Assembly: GCF_003234655.2 (NCBI RefSeq)
Contig: NZ_CP126271.1
Location: 2,790,001 to 2,854,000 of the forward strand
Reading direction: 5' to 3'
Length of the DNA stretch: 64,000 nt
Source: Curtobacterium sp. MCLR17_007
GTDB lineage: Bacteria; Actinomycetota; Actinomycetes; Actinomycetales; Microbacteriaceae
Part shown: piece by piece, positions 50,925 through 60,146 of the stretch
How the letters are laid out: every line of letters begins with the position of its first letter
How positions within the stretch are numbered: the stretch's first letter is position 1
The notes under the pieces: generated by a model
What the model was told of the DNA's origin: nothing
The model's database searches: none
Seen by the model: only the letters and a program-made list of their open reading frames with translations
Translations under genes and position numbers: made by a program

Positions 50925-51103
50925 GAAGCCCGGAACTGCAGCAACAGTTCCGGGCTTCGATTCGCTCTCCGAGTGGAAAGCCAGGGGAAAAGACACTTCC
51001 CCGAGTCGAACACTCGGGAGTCAGTGTAGCCGAGCTCGCTCGGCTCCACACCCCTGGCCGACTGCTCCTCGTGTCCGCCGGTGACGACACCAGGAGGTAC
51101 TCG
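50925..51103 (+). ncRNA. Candidate structured 5' leader RNA (three-way junction) before a microprotein gene
   Basis: Part of the 341-bp gap 50763-51103. Hairpin P0: GAAGCCCGGAACTG (50925-50938) with its complement at 50945-50958. Then a tidy three-way junction: P1 CCAGGGG (50981-50987) with CCCCTGG (51051-51057); P2 ACACT with AGTGT, continuing as CCCGAGT (51000-51006) with ACTCGGG (51012-51018); P3 AGCCGAG (51028-51034) with CTCGGCT (51039-51045). Next, CTCCT (51065-51069) can pair with AGGAG of the Shine-Dalgarno site (51092-51096). This suggests translational control. It matches no RNA class I know. The opposite strand could also fold, so orientation is inferred from the downstream ORF. 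The remaining 50763-50924 shows nothing definite. Confidence 0.5.
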
Positions 51104-51217
51104 ATGTCCCACGACGACGAGCGCCGGCCCAGGCGTCAGGTCCCGTGGTTGGGGATCGCGAGCTTGCTCGTGACCGTCGCTCGGTTCCTGCACGACCTGT
51201 ACCGCAGAGGCCAGTGA
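51104..51217 (+). CDS. 37-residue microprotein
   Basis: ATG at 51104 preceded by an excellent CAGGAGGT site, stop at 51217, then a strong terminator, so this is probably a real small gene. The peptide has a charged start (MSHDDERRPRRQ) and a hydrophobic or amphipathic segment WLGIASLLVTVARFLHDLY, ending RRGQ, which suggests membrane association. There is no family I recognise. Its leader appears able to fold and hide the ribosome site. A regulatory, toxin-like or membrane-modulating role is possible but unproven. Confidence 0.6.
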   Translation: MSHDDERRPRRQVPWLGIASLLVTVARFLHDLYRRGQ

Positions 51218-51220
51218 CCA

Positions 51221-51255
51221 GAGCGGTCGCGCCGCAGCCGGCGGCGCGACCGCTC
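51221..51255. terminator. Terminator after the microprotein gene
   Basis: Inverted repeat GAGCGGTCGCGCC with GGCGCGACCGCTC around a short GCAGCCGGC loop. It separates the microprotein gene from the convergent arabinose operon end at 51263. Confidence 0.85.
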
Positions 51256-51262
51256 CTCGTCG

Positions 51263-52567
51263 TCAGGACAGCATGCGCTCCAGGAACGGGTTGCGGAACC
51301 GCCCCGTGGGGTCGAGCTCGCGAGCGAGGGCAGCGAACGCCGCCAGGTGCGGGTAGGCCTCGTGCAGCCGGGACGGAGACGCCGCGGAGACCTTCCCCCA
51401 GTGCGGCCGCGGGTCGAACGGCGCCAGGACGCCCTCGATCTGCTCGACCGCCGCTGCGACCGCCGACACGTCCCGCCGGAAGGTGAAGTGCAGCCCGACC
51501 GACTGCCGCTCGGACGAGGGCGCCAGCCAGGCGGTGTCGGGCGCGACCGTGCGGAACTCCGCCGCGATCAGGATCGGCGCGAACAGGTCGTGGAGCGGCA
51601 GGAGCGCCTGGATCGCCGCGACGGCCGACGCCGCCGGGACGAGGTACTCCGCCTGGATCTCCGCCCCGGTCGACGGCGAGAAGGACGACCGGAAGTGCGG
51701 CAGCCGCTCGGACCACGGCCCGGGCACGCCGCCCTGCTCCGTGACCCCGGCGGTGTCGTTCTCCCCCGGGTGCACGGGACCGGTGGCGCGACGGGCTCCG
51801 AGCGCGACCAGGTCCATCGACGGTGCGGGCTCGTCCATGCGGTGCTTCGTCCAGACCTGCCGGGCACCGCGGTCGTCGAACGCGGTGAACATCGACACCG
51901 AGTACGCGTCGGCCATCACCGCGTCGAAGTGCTCGAGGACGGCGTCCCACGGCAGGTCGAGGTGCACGGTGGTGGCCACCTGGAACGAGGGCTCGATCGC
52001 GAGCTCGACCGCGGTGACGACCCCGAGCGCGCCGAGGGCGACCCGGTGCGCGTCGAGGTCACCCGCGGAACCGGAACCGGTGCCGGAGTCGGACCCGGAG
52101 CCGGAGCCGTCCGGGGCGACCCGCACGAGCGAGCCGTCGGCCCGCACGACGTCGAGCCCGACCACCGCCTGCGCCAGCGAGGGGTTCCGGACACCGGACC
52201 CGTGCGTACCGGTGGCGACCGCGCCGGCCGTGGAGATGTGCGGCAGCGACGCGAGGTTCCCGAGTGCCCAGCCACGGGCCTCCAGTCCGGCGGCCACCTG
52301 CGCGTGCGTCATCCCGGCCGCCACCCGGACCACCCGACGTGCCGTGTCGATCTCGAGGACCGGCGGCAGGTCGGTGAGCGTGACCTGGACGGCCTCGGTG
52401 TCGGCGATGTCGTTGAACGAGTGCGTCGACCCGAGCGCCGTCAGTCGCGGCGTCGACGCGACGAGCTCCTGCACCGCCGCGACCGACGACGGGCGCTCCA
52501 GGGCGGCCGCCCGGTAGGTCAGGTTGCCGGCCCAGTTGGTGCGCTGCGTCGCGGTCACGTCGGTCAT
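51263..52567 (-). CDS. FAD-dependent alditol/xylitol-oxidase-like protein
   Basis: A 434-residue flavoprotein of the AldO/L-gulonolactone-oxidase group (VAO fold). The FAD domain shows LTALGSTHSFNDIADT, where the His aligns with the covalent flavin-linking His of AldO, and NLASLPHISTAGAVATGTHGSG. The C-terminal ALO domain ends with FDPRPHWGK and DPTGRFRNPFLERML. Relatives oxidise the terminal carbon of xylitol, sorbitol or arabinitol with O2 or another acceptor. A Gly/Ser repeat (SGSGSDSGTGSGSAG) interrupts the FAD domain near residue 160. It starts 10 bp after araA, so it is the last gene of the arabinose operon. Confidence 0.85.
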   Translation of the reverse strand: MTDVTATQRTNWAGNLTYRAAALERPSSVAAVQELVASTPRLTALGSTHSFNDIADTEAVQVTLTDLPPVLEIDTARRVVRVAAGMTHAQVAAGLEARGWALGNLASLPHISTAGAVATGTHGSGVRNPSLAQAVVGLDVVRADGSLVRVAPDGSGSGSDSGTGSGSAGDLDAHRVALGALGVVTAVELAIEPSFQVATTVHLDLPWDAVLEHFDAVMADAYSVSMFTAFDDRGARQVWTKHRMDEPAPSMDLVALGARRATGPVHPGENDTAGVTEQGGVPGPWSERLPHFRSSFSPSTGAEIQAEYLVPAASAVAAIQALLPLHDLFAPILIAAEFRTVAPDTAWLAPSSERQSVGLHFTFRRDVSAVAAAVEQIEGVLAPFDPRPHWGKVSAASPSRLHEAYPHLAAFAALARELDPTGRFRNPFLERMLS

Positions 52568-52577
52568 CGTCCGGTCC

Positions 52578-54098
52578 TCAGAACCCGCGGTCGAGACGGT
52601 GCCAGGTCTGCTGCCCGCGCACCTCGTCGCGGAAGCCCCGCGAGGTCGTGTGCTCGTCGATGACCAGGAACTCGGTCCCGAGCATCGTCGCGAGGTCCTC
52701 GACCACCTGCAGTCCGACGGCCGTCGTCATGACGGTGTGGTGGGCGGCGCCGGCCGTGAGCCAGGCCTCGGCAGCCACGGGGAACGACGGCCGGGGCTCC
52801 CAGACCGCACGGCCGACGGGGAGCTTCGGCAGCGCCTCGGTCGGCGGGACGACGTCGACGACGTTCGCAGTGAGGCGGAACCCGTCGCGGGTGTCGGAGA
52901 GCGCGACCACCACGGCCTCGCCGGAGTCCGCGGTGAAGACCAGGCGCACCGGGTCGTCCTTGCCGCCGATGCCGAGCGGGTGGATCTCGAGCGTGGGCGT
53001 GGCGCTGGTGAGCGTCGGCGAGACCTCGAGCATGTGGGCGCCGAGGATCTTCTCGGCACCGGGCGTGAGGTCGTAGGTGTAGTCCTCCATGAGCGACGCC
53101 CCGCCTGGGAGCCCCGCGCCGGCGACGTTCATCGCGCGGACGAGCACGGCGGTCTTCCAGTCGCCCTCGGCCCCGAAGCCGTAGCCGTCGGCCATCAGGC
53201 GCTGCACGGCCAGGCCGGGCAGCTGCTTGAGCGCGCCGAGGTCCTCGAAGTTCGTGGTGAAGGCGGCGGAGTCGTTCTGCTCCAGGAGCGCACGGAGCCC
53301 GAGCTCGATCGCGGCACCGTCGCGGAGCGCGCCGTGTCGGTCGCCACCGTCGCGGCGCAACGACGGGTCCACGTCGTAGTCGCGTTCGTACGTGGCCACG
53401 AGCGCGTCGACCTGGTCGTCGGTGGCGGCCGCAACGGCCTCGGCCAGCTCGTTCACCGCCCAGGTGTTGACCTGCACGCCGAGCTCGATCTCGGCCTCGG
53501 TCTTGTCGCCCTCGGTGACGGCGACGTAGCGCATGTTGTCGCCGAAGCGCGTCAGCTTGAGCGACCGGATCGCGGCGGCCCCGGCGGCGGCACGGCTCCA
53601 GTTCGCGACACGCTGCTGCACGCGCTCGTCGGAGACGTGACCGATCGCGGTCGCGTGGCGGACACCCATGCGGGCCAGGGCGTACCCGAACTCGCGGTCA
53701 CCGTGCGCGGCCTGGTTGAGGTTCATGAAGTCGAAGTCGATGTCCGCCCACGGCAGCACGACGTTCGCCTGCGTGTGCAGGTGCAGCAGCGGCTTGGTCA
53801 GCGCGTTGAGGCCGCCGATCCACATCTTGGCGGGGCTGAAGGTGTGCATCCAGGCGGTCACGCCGATGACCTTGTCGTCGGCGCTGGCCTCGATGAGCGC
53901 GCGACGGATGCCGTCGGCGTCCTTGAGCACGGGCTTCCAGACGAGCGTCACCGGCACGTGGGGCGCCAGCTCGGCGTGCACGGCGCGGCTCTGCTCCTCG
54001 ACCTGGCGCAGGGTCTCCTCGCCGTACAGGCCCTGGGACCCGGTGAGGAACCAGATCTCGTAGCTGTCGAGCGTCGCTTGCGGGTCCACCTGCGTCAT
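52578..54098 (-). CDS. araA: L-arabinose isomerase
   Basis: A 506-residue enzyme converting L-arabinose to L-ribulose. Family landmarks are [20 protein letters not shown] at the N-terminus, [48 protein letters not shown] in parts, [16 protein letters not shown], and the metal-binding Glu/His residues around [25 protein letters not shown] and [10 protein letters not shown]. It matches the usual 500 residues. The ATG overlaps the araD stop (ATGA), giving the order araB-araD-araA on this strand. Confidence 0.95.
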   Translation of the reverse strand: MTQVDPQATLDSYEIWFLTGSQGLYGEETLRQVEEQSRAVHAELAPHVPVTLVWKPVLKDADGIRRALIEASADDKVIGVTAWMHTFSPAKMWIGGLNALTKPLLHLHTQANVVLPWADIDFDFMNLNQAAHGDREFGYALARMGVRHATAIGHVSDERVQQRVANWSRAAAGAAAIRSLKLTRFGDNMRYVAVTEGDKTEAEIELGVQVNTWAVNELAEAVAAATDDQVDALVATYERDYDVDPSLRRDGGDRHGALRDGAAIELGLRALLEQNDSAAFTTNFEDLGALKQLPGLAVQRLMADGYGFGAEGDWKTAVLVRAMNVAGAGLPGGASLMEDYTYDLTPGAEKILGAHMLEVSPTLTSATPTLEIHPLGIGGKDDPVRLVFTADSGEAVVVALSDTRDGFRLTANVVDVVPPTEALPKLPVGRAVWEPRPSFPVAAEAWLTAGAAHHTVMTTAVGLQVVEDLATMLGTEFLVIDEHTTSRGFRDEVRGQQTWHRLDRGF

Positions 54099-54826
54099 CG
54101 CATGGCTCCTTCGGGGTTCTGTCCGTAGACGTTCTGGTAGCGATCGAAGAGTCGATCGATGTCGTCGGGGGCGATCGGCACGAGGTCGCCGCCCTGCTTC
54201 GCGATGTGCACGGTGCGCGCGACGTCCTCGCACATCACCGCGGCCTTCACGGCGTCCTTCGCGTCCTTGCCGATCGTGAACACGCCGTGGTTCTGCATGA
54301 GCACGGCGCGTGAGCGGTGCCCGCTGAGCGTCTCGACGATGCCGTGCCCGATCGAGTCGTCGCCGATGATCGCGAACGGGCCGACCGGGATCGGGCCGCC
54401 GAACTCGTCCGCCATCGCGGTGATCACGCACGGGATCGCCTCGGCACGGGCCGCCCACGCGGTCGCGTACGTCGAGTGGGTGTGCACGACACCGCCGACC
54501 TCGGGCATGTTCCGGTACACGTAGGCGTGCGCGGCGGTGTCGGACGACGGACCGTGGGCGTTGCCCCAGCCGTCGGCGGGGACGCCGTCCAGGGTGCAGA
54601 CGACCTGGTTCTCGGGCGTCAGGTCGTCGCTGGACACGCCGCTCGGCTTGATCACGAACAGGTCGGTGCCGGGGACGCGCTCGGAGACGTTGCCACCGGT
54701 CCAGATGACCAGGCCGTAGCGCACCAGCTCGCCGTGCAGGCGGGCGACGCGTTCGCGGGTGGCGGCCACGGCCTCCCGGGTGGCGGTGTCGGGGTCGGTC
54801 GCGTCCTGCTGGCTCGCGTCGGTCAT
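54095..54826 (-). CDS. araD: L-ribulose-5-phosphate 4-epimerase
   Basis: A 243-residue class II aldolase-fold enzyme that makes D-xylulose-5-phosphate. It has [45 protein letters not shown] with the Zn-binding His pair, [20 protein letters not shown] with the third His, and the closing [19 protein letters not shown] Thr/Asp-rich start of about 15 residues precedes the core. It overlaps both neighbours by 1-4 bp, so the operon is tightly coupled. Confidence 0.94.
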   Translation of the reverse strand: MTDASQQDATDPDTATREAVAATRERVARLHGELVRYGLVIWTGGNVSERVPGTDLFVIKPSGVSSDDLTPENQVVCTLDGVPADGWGNAHGPSSDTAAHAYVYRNMPEVGGVVHTHSTYATAWAARAEAIPCVITAMADEFGGPIPVGPFAIIGDDSIGHGIVETLSGHRSRAVLMQNHGVFTIGKDAKDAVKAAVMCEDVARTVHIAKQGGDLVPIAPDDIDRLFDRYQNVYGQNPEGAMR

Positions 54827-56514
54827 CAGGTCGGCTCCTTCTCGGTCTGGAGGCCCGGCTCGGCTCCGGCCGTCGTCTCCGGGCCACCGGTGGCGGCGTC
54901 GTGGGCGGGGGTGTCGTGGGCCGCGGTGGTCGCGGCGACCGCGGCCGCCTGCAGGGGCAGGCCCGCGCGGAAGCGCTCGAGGTACGCGCGGAACCCGGCG
55001 ACGTCGCGCCCGTCCGGTTCGGCCACGTGCACGCTGTCGCTCGCGAAGACGCGGTCGGCCAGGTAGCGCGTCAGGTCGGTGTCGGCAGCGTGCGCCAGGT
55101 AGGCCGCGAGGACCGCGATGCCCCAGGCCCCGCCCTCGCCGGCGGTGTCCTCGAGGGCGACCGGCACGTCGAGCGCGGCGGCGAGCAGACGCTGGGGCGT
55201 GCCCGGTGTCCGGAACAGTCCGCCGTGCGCGGTCATCCGGTCGACGACGACGTCCTCGCCGTGCAGCACGTCCATGCCGATCGCCAGGGTCGCGAACGCC
55301 CCCTGCACCTCTGCTCGCACCAGGTTGCCGAGCGTGAACCGGCCGTCGGGGCTGCGGACGAGCACGGGGCGGCCGTCGGCGACGCCGGTGACGGGCTCCC
55401 CCGCCAGGTAGTTGTAGGACAGCAGGCCGCCGGCGTCCGGGTCGGCTTCCTCTGCCTCGGCGAGCAGCGTCGCGTAGACGTCGTCGATGTCGATCGCCGG
55501 GCCGCCGGTGCGTGCTCGTGCCGCTTCCGCGAACCGTGCGAACACCCGAGCCCAGGCGGCGACCTCGCTCGCGCCGTTGTTGCAGTGCACCATCGCCACG
55601 GCGTCGCCGGCGGGTGTCGTGACCACGTCGAGTTCCTCGTGCGGGGTCGTGAGCGGGCGTTCGAGGACGACCATCGCGAAGATGCTCGTGCCGACGCTGA
55701 CGTTGCCGGTCCGGGGCGCGACGGCGTTCGTCGCGACCATGCCCGTGCCGGCGTCGCCCTCGGGCGGGCACAGCGGCACGCCGGGCTCGAGCGTGCCGGT
55801 CGGGTCGAGCCACGCGGCGCCGTCGGGGGTGAGCGCACCGGCGTCCTGGCCGGCGGTGAGCACCTCGGGGAACAGCTCGCGCACGGACATCCCGATCAGG
55901 GCGTCGGCGGTCCCGGTCATGGCCGCGTCGTAGTCGCCCGTGGCGGGGTCGATCGGGAACATGCCGCTGGCGTCACCGACCCCCAGGACGTCCCGCCCGG
56001 TGAGCCGTCGGTGCACGTACCCGGCGAGCGTGGTCACGCTGGTGACCTCGGCGACGTGGGGCTCCTCGTCGAGGACGGCCTGGTACAGGTGCGCGACGGA
56101 CCACCGGAGCGGGATGTTCGCGCCGAGGCGTGCGCTGAGTTCCTCGGCGGCCGGGCCGGTCGAGGTGTTGCGCCATGTGCGGAAGGGCACGAGCAGCTCG
56201 CCGGACGCGTCGAACGCCAGGTAGCCGTGCATCATCGCGGAGACCCCGGCGGCGCGGAAGGTGGTGGGTCGGACGCCGTACTGCGACTCGACGTCGGCGG
56301 TGAGTGCGGCGTAGGCGGCCCGCAGTCCGGTCTCGACGGACTCGAGGGAGTAGGTCCAGCGCCCGTCGACGTAGGCGTTCTCCCACTCGTGGTCGCCGCT
56401 GGCGATCGGGCGGTGGTCCTCGTCGATGAGGACGGCCTTGATGCGCGTCGATCCGAGTTCGATCCCGAGGGTCGTGCGGCCGTCCGCGACCTGCTGTCGG
56501 CGGTCCTCGTCCAT
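54826..56514 (-). CDS. araB: Ribulokinase
   Basis: A 562-residue FGGY kinase. N-terminal phosphate-1 motif [17 protein letters not shown], then [60 protein letters not shown] and [19 protein letters not shown]. It phosphorylates L-ribulose at C5. This resembles the actinobacterial AraB-like branch. The tail after residue 520 is Ala/Thr-rich and likely disordered. It is the first gene of the araB-araD-araA-aldO operon, with two TGAGCGCTCA operators 42 bp upstream. Confidence 0.9.
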   Translation of the reverse strand: MDEDRRQQVADGRTTLGIELGSTRIKAVLIDEDHRPIASGDHEWENAYVDGRWTYSLESVETGLRAAYAALTADVESQYGVRPTTFRAAGVSAMMHGYLAFDASGELLVPFRTWRNTSTGPAAEELSARLGANIPLRWSVAHLYQAVLDEEPHVAEVTSVTTLAGYVHRRLTGRDVLGVGDASGMFPIDPATGDYDAAMTGTADALIGMSVRELFPEVLTAGQDAGALTPDGAAWLDPTGTLEPGVPLCPPEGDAGTGMVATNAVAPRTGNVSVGTSIFAMVVLERPLTTPHEELDVVTTPAGDAVAMVHCNNGASEVAAWARVFARFAEAARARTGGPAIDIDDVYATLLAEAEEADPDAGGLLSYNYLAGEPVTGVADGRPVLVRSPDGRFTLGNLVRAEVQGAFATLAIGMDVLHGEDVVVDRMTAHGGLFRTPGTPQRLLAAALDVPVALEDTAGEGGAWGIAVLAAYLAHAADTDLTRYLADRVFASDSVHVAEPDGRDVAGFRAYLERFRAGLPLQAAAVAATTAAHDTPAHDAATGGPETTAGAEPGLQTEKEPT

Positions 56515-56555
56515 GCAGTCCTCCCGAGACTCCGTCGTCCGTGCCCACCGTCGGA

Positions 56556-56587
56556 TGAGCGCTCACATCCTGGCACGTGAGCGCTCA
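56556..56587. promoter_or_regulatory. Double LacI-type operator TGAGCGCTCA before araB
   Basis: Two perfect 10-bp palindromes TGAGCGCTCA at 56556-56565 and 56578-56587, exactly 22 bp apart (two helical turns). The same palindrome stands before the sugar-binding protein gene at 61275. In the remaining gap up to 56752, GGTTCCAC (56686-56693) can pair with GTGGAACC (56729-56736) as a weak terminator for the lacI gene. Confidence 0.8.
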
Positions 56588-56752
56588 CTCTCGCAACGCG
56601 CCGCGCGCGTCGTGGCGACGCGGACGGTTCGGGGCGTCCGGCGGCCTTGGACGAGGTCGCACGACACGCCGCTCGCGTGCGCCGGGGTTCCACGAGTCGT
56701 CGGTGCGCGGGCTCGAGATGCCGCAATTGTGGAACCTCGAGGAGCGACCGCG

Positions 56753-57763
56753 TCAGGCGCCGAGGGTGCTCTCGCGCAGGACCAGGGTCGGGGTCACCGT
56801 GGCCGAACGGGCGGCGGAGCCCTCGATCAGGTCGAGCAGGGCCTGGCCGGCGACGCGACCGAGCTCCTCGAGCCGCAGGTCGACGGTCGTCAGCGGCGGC
56901 CGACTCGCCAGCGCCATCACGTCCCAGTCGTCGAAGCCGGCCACCGCGACGTCGCCGGGCACGGAACGCCCGAGCTCGCGCAACCGGTCGCACACGCCGC
57001 GCGCGATCTGGTCGGACCCGCACACGATCGCGTCGATGCCGCCCTCGCCGCGGTCCAGCACGTCGACCGCCTGGCGCCCCCAGCGCTCGGACCACTCCCC
57101 GTACAGCGCAGGCCCCACGAGCGCGGACCCGAGCGCACGGGTCGCACCGTCGACCCGTCGGGTCGCCGACCGGGCCCACGCGGGTCCGGTCACGATGGCG
57201 ACGCGTCGGCGCCCGAGCGTCAGCAGGTGGGATGCGACGAGCGCCGCCCCGTGCTCGTCGTCGAGGGTCACGGAAACGTCGGCCGGCTCGGTCGACGGCG
57301 TGAACGCGTACACGACGGGGATGTCCACGTCGATGGGTGGCCGCGGGTCGGCGGACCGCCCCGTGACGATGATCCCGTCGACGCCCCGGGCGACGAGGGA
57401 GCGCAGGTAGTGGGACTCCCGCACGTGGTCGTCGCGGGTGTCGCACAGCAGCACGGCCATCTGCCCGGCCGACAGCACGTCCTCGGCACCGAGCAGCACG
57501 GGGATCGAGAACCGCCCGAACGAGTCCGTCGTGATCATGCCCACGGTGTACGACCGGCCCGACGACAGTGCCCGTCCGCGGGCATCGCCGACGAACCCGA
57601 GCTTGGCCGCCGCCGCGCGCACCCGAGCCCGGGTCTCGTCGCGCAGCTGCCCGGTGCCGTTCAACGCCTTCGACGCCGTGCCGATCGAGACGCCGGCGAG
57701 CGCCGCCACGTCGGTGATGCGCACCGGGGCGGACCCGGGCCTGCCGGATCGTTCGAGCGTCAC
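56753..57763 (-). CDS. LacI-family regulator between the ara operon and GH127 gene
   Basis: A 336-residue repressor with HTH ITDVAALAGVSIGTASKALNG, hinge RALSSGRSYTVGMI and an effector domain containing GRFSIPVLLGAEDVL, GVDGIIVTGRSAD and AVAGFDDWDVMALASRPPLTTV. The GTG at 57763 has AAAGGAG six bases upstream, better than the ATG 17 codons earlier. It is divergent from the GH127 arabinofuranosidase gene and probably represses it through the GAAACCGTTTTC site, sensing arabinose or an arabino-oligosaccharide. Confidence 0.85.
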   Translation of the reverse strand: MTLERSGRPGSAPVRITDVAALAGVSIGTASKALNGTGQLRDETRARVRAAAAKLGFVGDARGRALSSGRSYTVGMITTDSFGRFSIPVLLGAEDVLSAGQMAVLLCDTRDDHVRESHYLRSLVARGVDGIIVTGRSADPRPPIDVDIPVVYAFTPSTEPADVSVTLDDEHGAALVASHLLTLGRRRVAIVTGPAWARSATRRVDGATRALGSALVGPALYGEWSERWGRQAVDVLDRGEGGIDAIVCGSDQIARGVCDRLRELGRSVPGDVAVAGFDDWDVMALASRPPLTTVDLRLEELGRVAGQALLDLIEGSAARSATVTPTLVLRESTLGA

Positions 57764-57863
57764 GGCAACTCCTTTCCGCCTGTCCGTCGTGGCTACGATC
57801 ATACGATGAACCACCGGATCGGCTCTTGCGGACCGATCGGGGGTGTCGTAGCGTCATCCAGCA

Positions 57864-57875
57864 GAAACCGTTTTC
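57864..57875. promoter_or_regulatory. LacI-type operator GAAACCGTTTTC
   Basis: Imperfect palindrome with the GAAA/TTTC half-sites common for LacI regulators, in the divergent region between the lacI gene (start 57763) and the GH127 gene (start 57961). It is different from the TGAGCGCTCA class, which implies a different regulator. Confidence 0.6.
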
Positions 57876-57960
57876 CGCAATTGCCGCTCGGCAGTGCGAA
57901 CTCGACGAGGGCATCGCGGCTCGAAGCTGGCCGTGGCGTCCGACGCCAGCAGGAGACACC

Positions 57961-59943
57961 ATGACGACCACGCTCGCCACCGACAGCCGCGCGCACACCG
58001 CGACCCCGGTCCTCCCGACCGCCGAGGCGCACCTGACCCTCCGGCCGCTCCCCGCCGACGCCGCCCGGATCACCGGTGGCTTCTGGCACCTGCGTCAGGA
58101 GCGGAACGGGCGCGACGCCGTCCGCGACGGGTACCGCCAGCTCGAGGCGGCCGGCAACTTCCGGAACCTGCGCATCGCGGCGGGGACCGAGCAGGGCGAG
58201 GCCGTCGGGCCGATCTTCATGGACTCCGACGTGTACAAGTGGCTCGAGGCCGTCGCCTGGGAGCTCGGACGCGAACCGGCCGACGACCTGCGGGAGCTCC
58301 AGCGCGAGGTCACCGCGCTCGTCGCAGCAGCACAGGCCGACGACGGCTACGTCGACTCCGTGCAGCAGGTCCGCTTCGACGGCGCCCGGTACACGGACCT
58401 CAAGTGGAGCCACGAGATGTACTGCGCGGGGCACCTGATGCAGGCCGCCGTGGCACAGTCGCGGGCGACGGGCGACACCGCGCTGCTCGACGTGGCGATC
58501 CGGAACGCCGACCACCTCGTGCGCACCTTCGGCGACGGCGCCGACCAGGTCCGCGACGTCGACGGCCACCCGGTCGTCGAGATGGGACTCGTCGAGCTCT
58601 ACCGCGAGACCGGCACGCGCGCCTACCTCGACCTGGCGCACTGGTTCGTCGACGCCCGCGGGCACGGCATCATCGAGCGCGCCGGCGGCGAGCCGACCTA
58701 CTTCTCGGACCGGGTCCCGAGCCGCCAGGCCACGACCGTCGAGGGCCACGCCGTCCGCGCCGTGTACCTGGCCGCGGGCGCGGTCGACGTCGCGATCGAG
58801 ACCGGCGACGCCGAACTGCTGGCGGCGAGCGAGCGCCAGTTCGCCGACATGATGGCGACCAAGGCGTTCATCACCGGCGGACTCGGCGCGCGATGGGACT
58901 TCGAGGCGTTCGGCGACCCGTACGAGCTCCCCACCGACCGCGGCTATGCCGAGACCTGCGCGGCGATCGGGGGCGTGCAGTGGGCGTGGCGGCTGCTGCT
59001 GGCCACGGGCAGGCCCGAGTACGCCGACGCGGTCGAGCGCCTGCTGTACAACGCGTTCCTGCCGGGTGTGAGCCTGGCGGGCACCGAGTACTTCTACGTG
59101 AACCCGCTGCAGCACCGCGACCACGCGCACGCCGACGAGAACCGCTCCCCCGCGCACGGGCGCCGCGGCTGGTTCGACTGCGCGTGCTGCCCGCCGAACA
59201 TCATGCGCACGTTCGCGAGCCTGGACGGCTACCTGGCCACCGCGACCGACGGCGGCCTGCAGGTGCACCAGTACGCGACGGCCGACCTCGGCGCCGTCAG
59301 CGTCGAGACCGGCTACCCGCACGACGGCACGGTCCGCGTGACGGTGACCCAGGACGGCCCGCTCGCCCTCGGGCTGCGGGTCCCGGCCTGGTCCGACACC
59401 ACGACGGTCACGTTCGACGGCTCCGAACAGCACCCGGAACCCGGCACCGTGCACACCATCGAACGCGACTGGCACGCCGGCGACACGGTCGAGCTCGTGT
59501 TCGACACCACCCCGCACCGCTTCGTCGCGGACGCCCGGATCGACGCCGCCCGCGGGCAGGTCGCGATCGAGCGCGGTCCGCTCGTCTACGCGGTCGAGCA
59601 GCCCGACCAGGACGGCTTCACCGTCGACGACCTGACGATCGACGCGGATGCGCCGATCACCGAGGAGCAGCGCGACGACCTGCTCGACGGCGTCGTCACC
59701 CTGCGGGTGCCGGCCCATGCGCCGGCCGGGCACGAGCAGGCATCGTGGCCGTACCGCCGTCTCGACGCGGCGCCCGGTCCGGGAGGCTCGGCTGCAGCCC
59801 GCACCGCGACCAGCGCCGACGACGTGACCGGTGGCGACGGGGCCGAGCCGGCCCTCCATCCCGTCACGGCCGTCGCGATCCCGTACTACGCCTGGGCCAA
59901 CCGCGGTGCGGTCCCCATGCGCGTCTGGCTCCCGCTGGCCTGA
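57961..59943 (+). CDS. GH127 beta-L-arabinofuranosidase
   Basis: A 660-residue family 127 hydrolase (HypBA1 type). The active site can be read out: Glu315 in WDFEAFGDPYELP as acid/base, Glu331 and Cys333 in YAETC, and Cys409-Cys410 in DCACCPPNIMR as zinc ligands, with Cys409 the likely nucleophile. The spacing agrees with HypBA1 within one residue. The (alpha/alpha)6 barrel begins at ITGGFWHLRQERNGRDAV and C-terminal beta-sandwiches follow. There is no signal peptide, so it acts on imported beta-L-arabinosides, for example from hydroxyproline-rich plant glycoproteins. ATG at 57961 follows CAGGAGACACC. Confidence 0.9.
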   Translation: MTTTLATDSRAHTATPVLPTAEAHLTLRPLPADAARITGGFWHLRQERNGRDAVRDGYRQLEAAGNFRNLRIAAGTEQGEAVGPIFMDSDVYKWLEAVAWELGREPADDLRELQREVTALVAAAQADDGYVDSVQQVRFDGARYTDLKWSHEMYCAGHLMQAAVAQSRATGDTALLDVAIRNADHLVRTFGDGADQVRDVDGHPVVEMGLVELYRETGTRAYLDLAHWFVDARGHGIIERAGGEPTYFSDRVPSRQATTVEGHAVRAVYLAAGAVDVAIETGDAELLAASERQFADMMATKAFITGGLGARWDFEAFGDPYELPTDRGYAETCAAIGGVQWAWRLLLATGRPEYADAVERLLYNAFLPGVSLAGTEYFYVNPLQHRDHAHADENRSPAHGRRGWFDCACCPPNIMRTFASLDGYLATATDGGLQVHQYATADLGAVSVETGYPHDGTVRVTVTQDGPLALGLRVPAWSDTTTVTFDGSEQHPEPGTVHTIERDWHAGDTVELVFDTTPHRFVADARIDAARGQVAIERGPLVYAVEQPDQDGFTVDDLTIDADAPITEEQRDDLLDGVVTLRVPAHAPAGHEQASWPYRRLDAAPGPGGSAAARTATSADDVTGGDGAEPALHPVTAVAIPYYAWANRGAVPMRVWLPLA

Positions 59944-60146
59944 CGCGCACGGTGCGAGGTTCCGGACACGGTGCGACCCTCGCACGGTGCTCGCTCCCCG
60001 GGCCGTGCGAGGTTGACCGCTCGGTGCAGGGAACCAGCCTCGCACCAGGCGATCAAGCCCGCACGAACCGCGAACCTCGCACGGTGCGCAGCACGCACGA
60101 ACCGCGAACCGCGCACGGTGCGCAGCAGCCGCAGCCGCAGCAGCGC
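59944..60146. repeat. GTGCGAGGTT palindromic repeat, family B copy 3, with 34-bp tandem duplication
   Basis: Outer arms GCGCACGGTGCGAGGTT (59945-59961) and 60073-60089 pair with one mismatch. Inner arms GTGCGAGGTTGACCGC (60005-60020) and GCGATCAAGCCCGCAC (60049-60064) match the core of copy 2. A 34-bp unit beginning GCACGAACCGCGAAC is duplicated in tandem (60061-60094, 60095-60128). It fills the space between convergent GH127 and lacI genes. Confidence 0.75.

Noticed and set aside
50981..51057. tRNA-like cloverleaf on the minus strand (7-bp CCAGGGG acceptor-like stem, GTTCGAC loop)
   Set aside because: The stem with GTTCG is 7 bp with a 5-nt loop and is not adjacent to the acceptor stem; there is no anticodon arm of proper size and no D-arm. 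A leader RNA on the plus strand explains the pairing better.
54099..54887. N-terminal extension of araA through the araD gene
   Set aside because: The araA ATG overlaps the araD stop and starts with the conserved [13 protein letters not shown] region; the extension is Arg-rich read-through of another frame.
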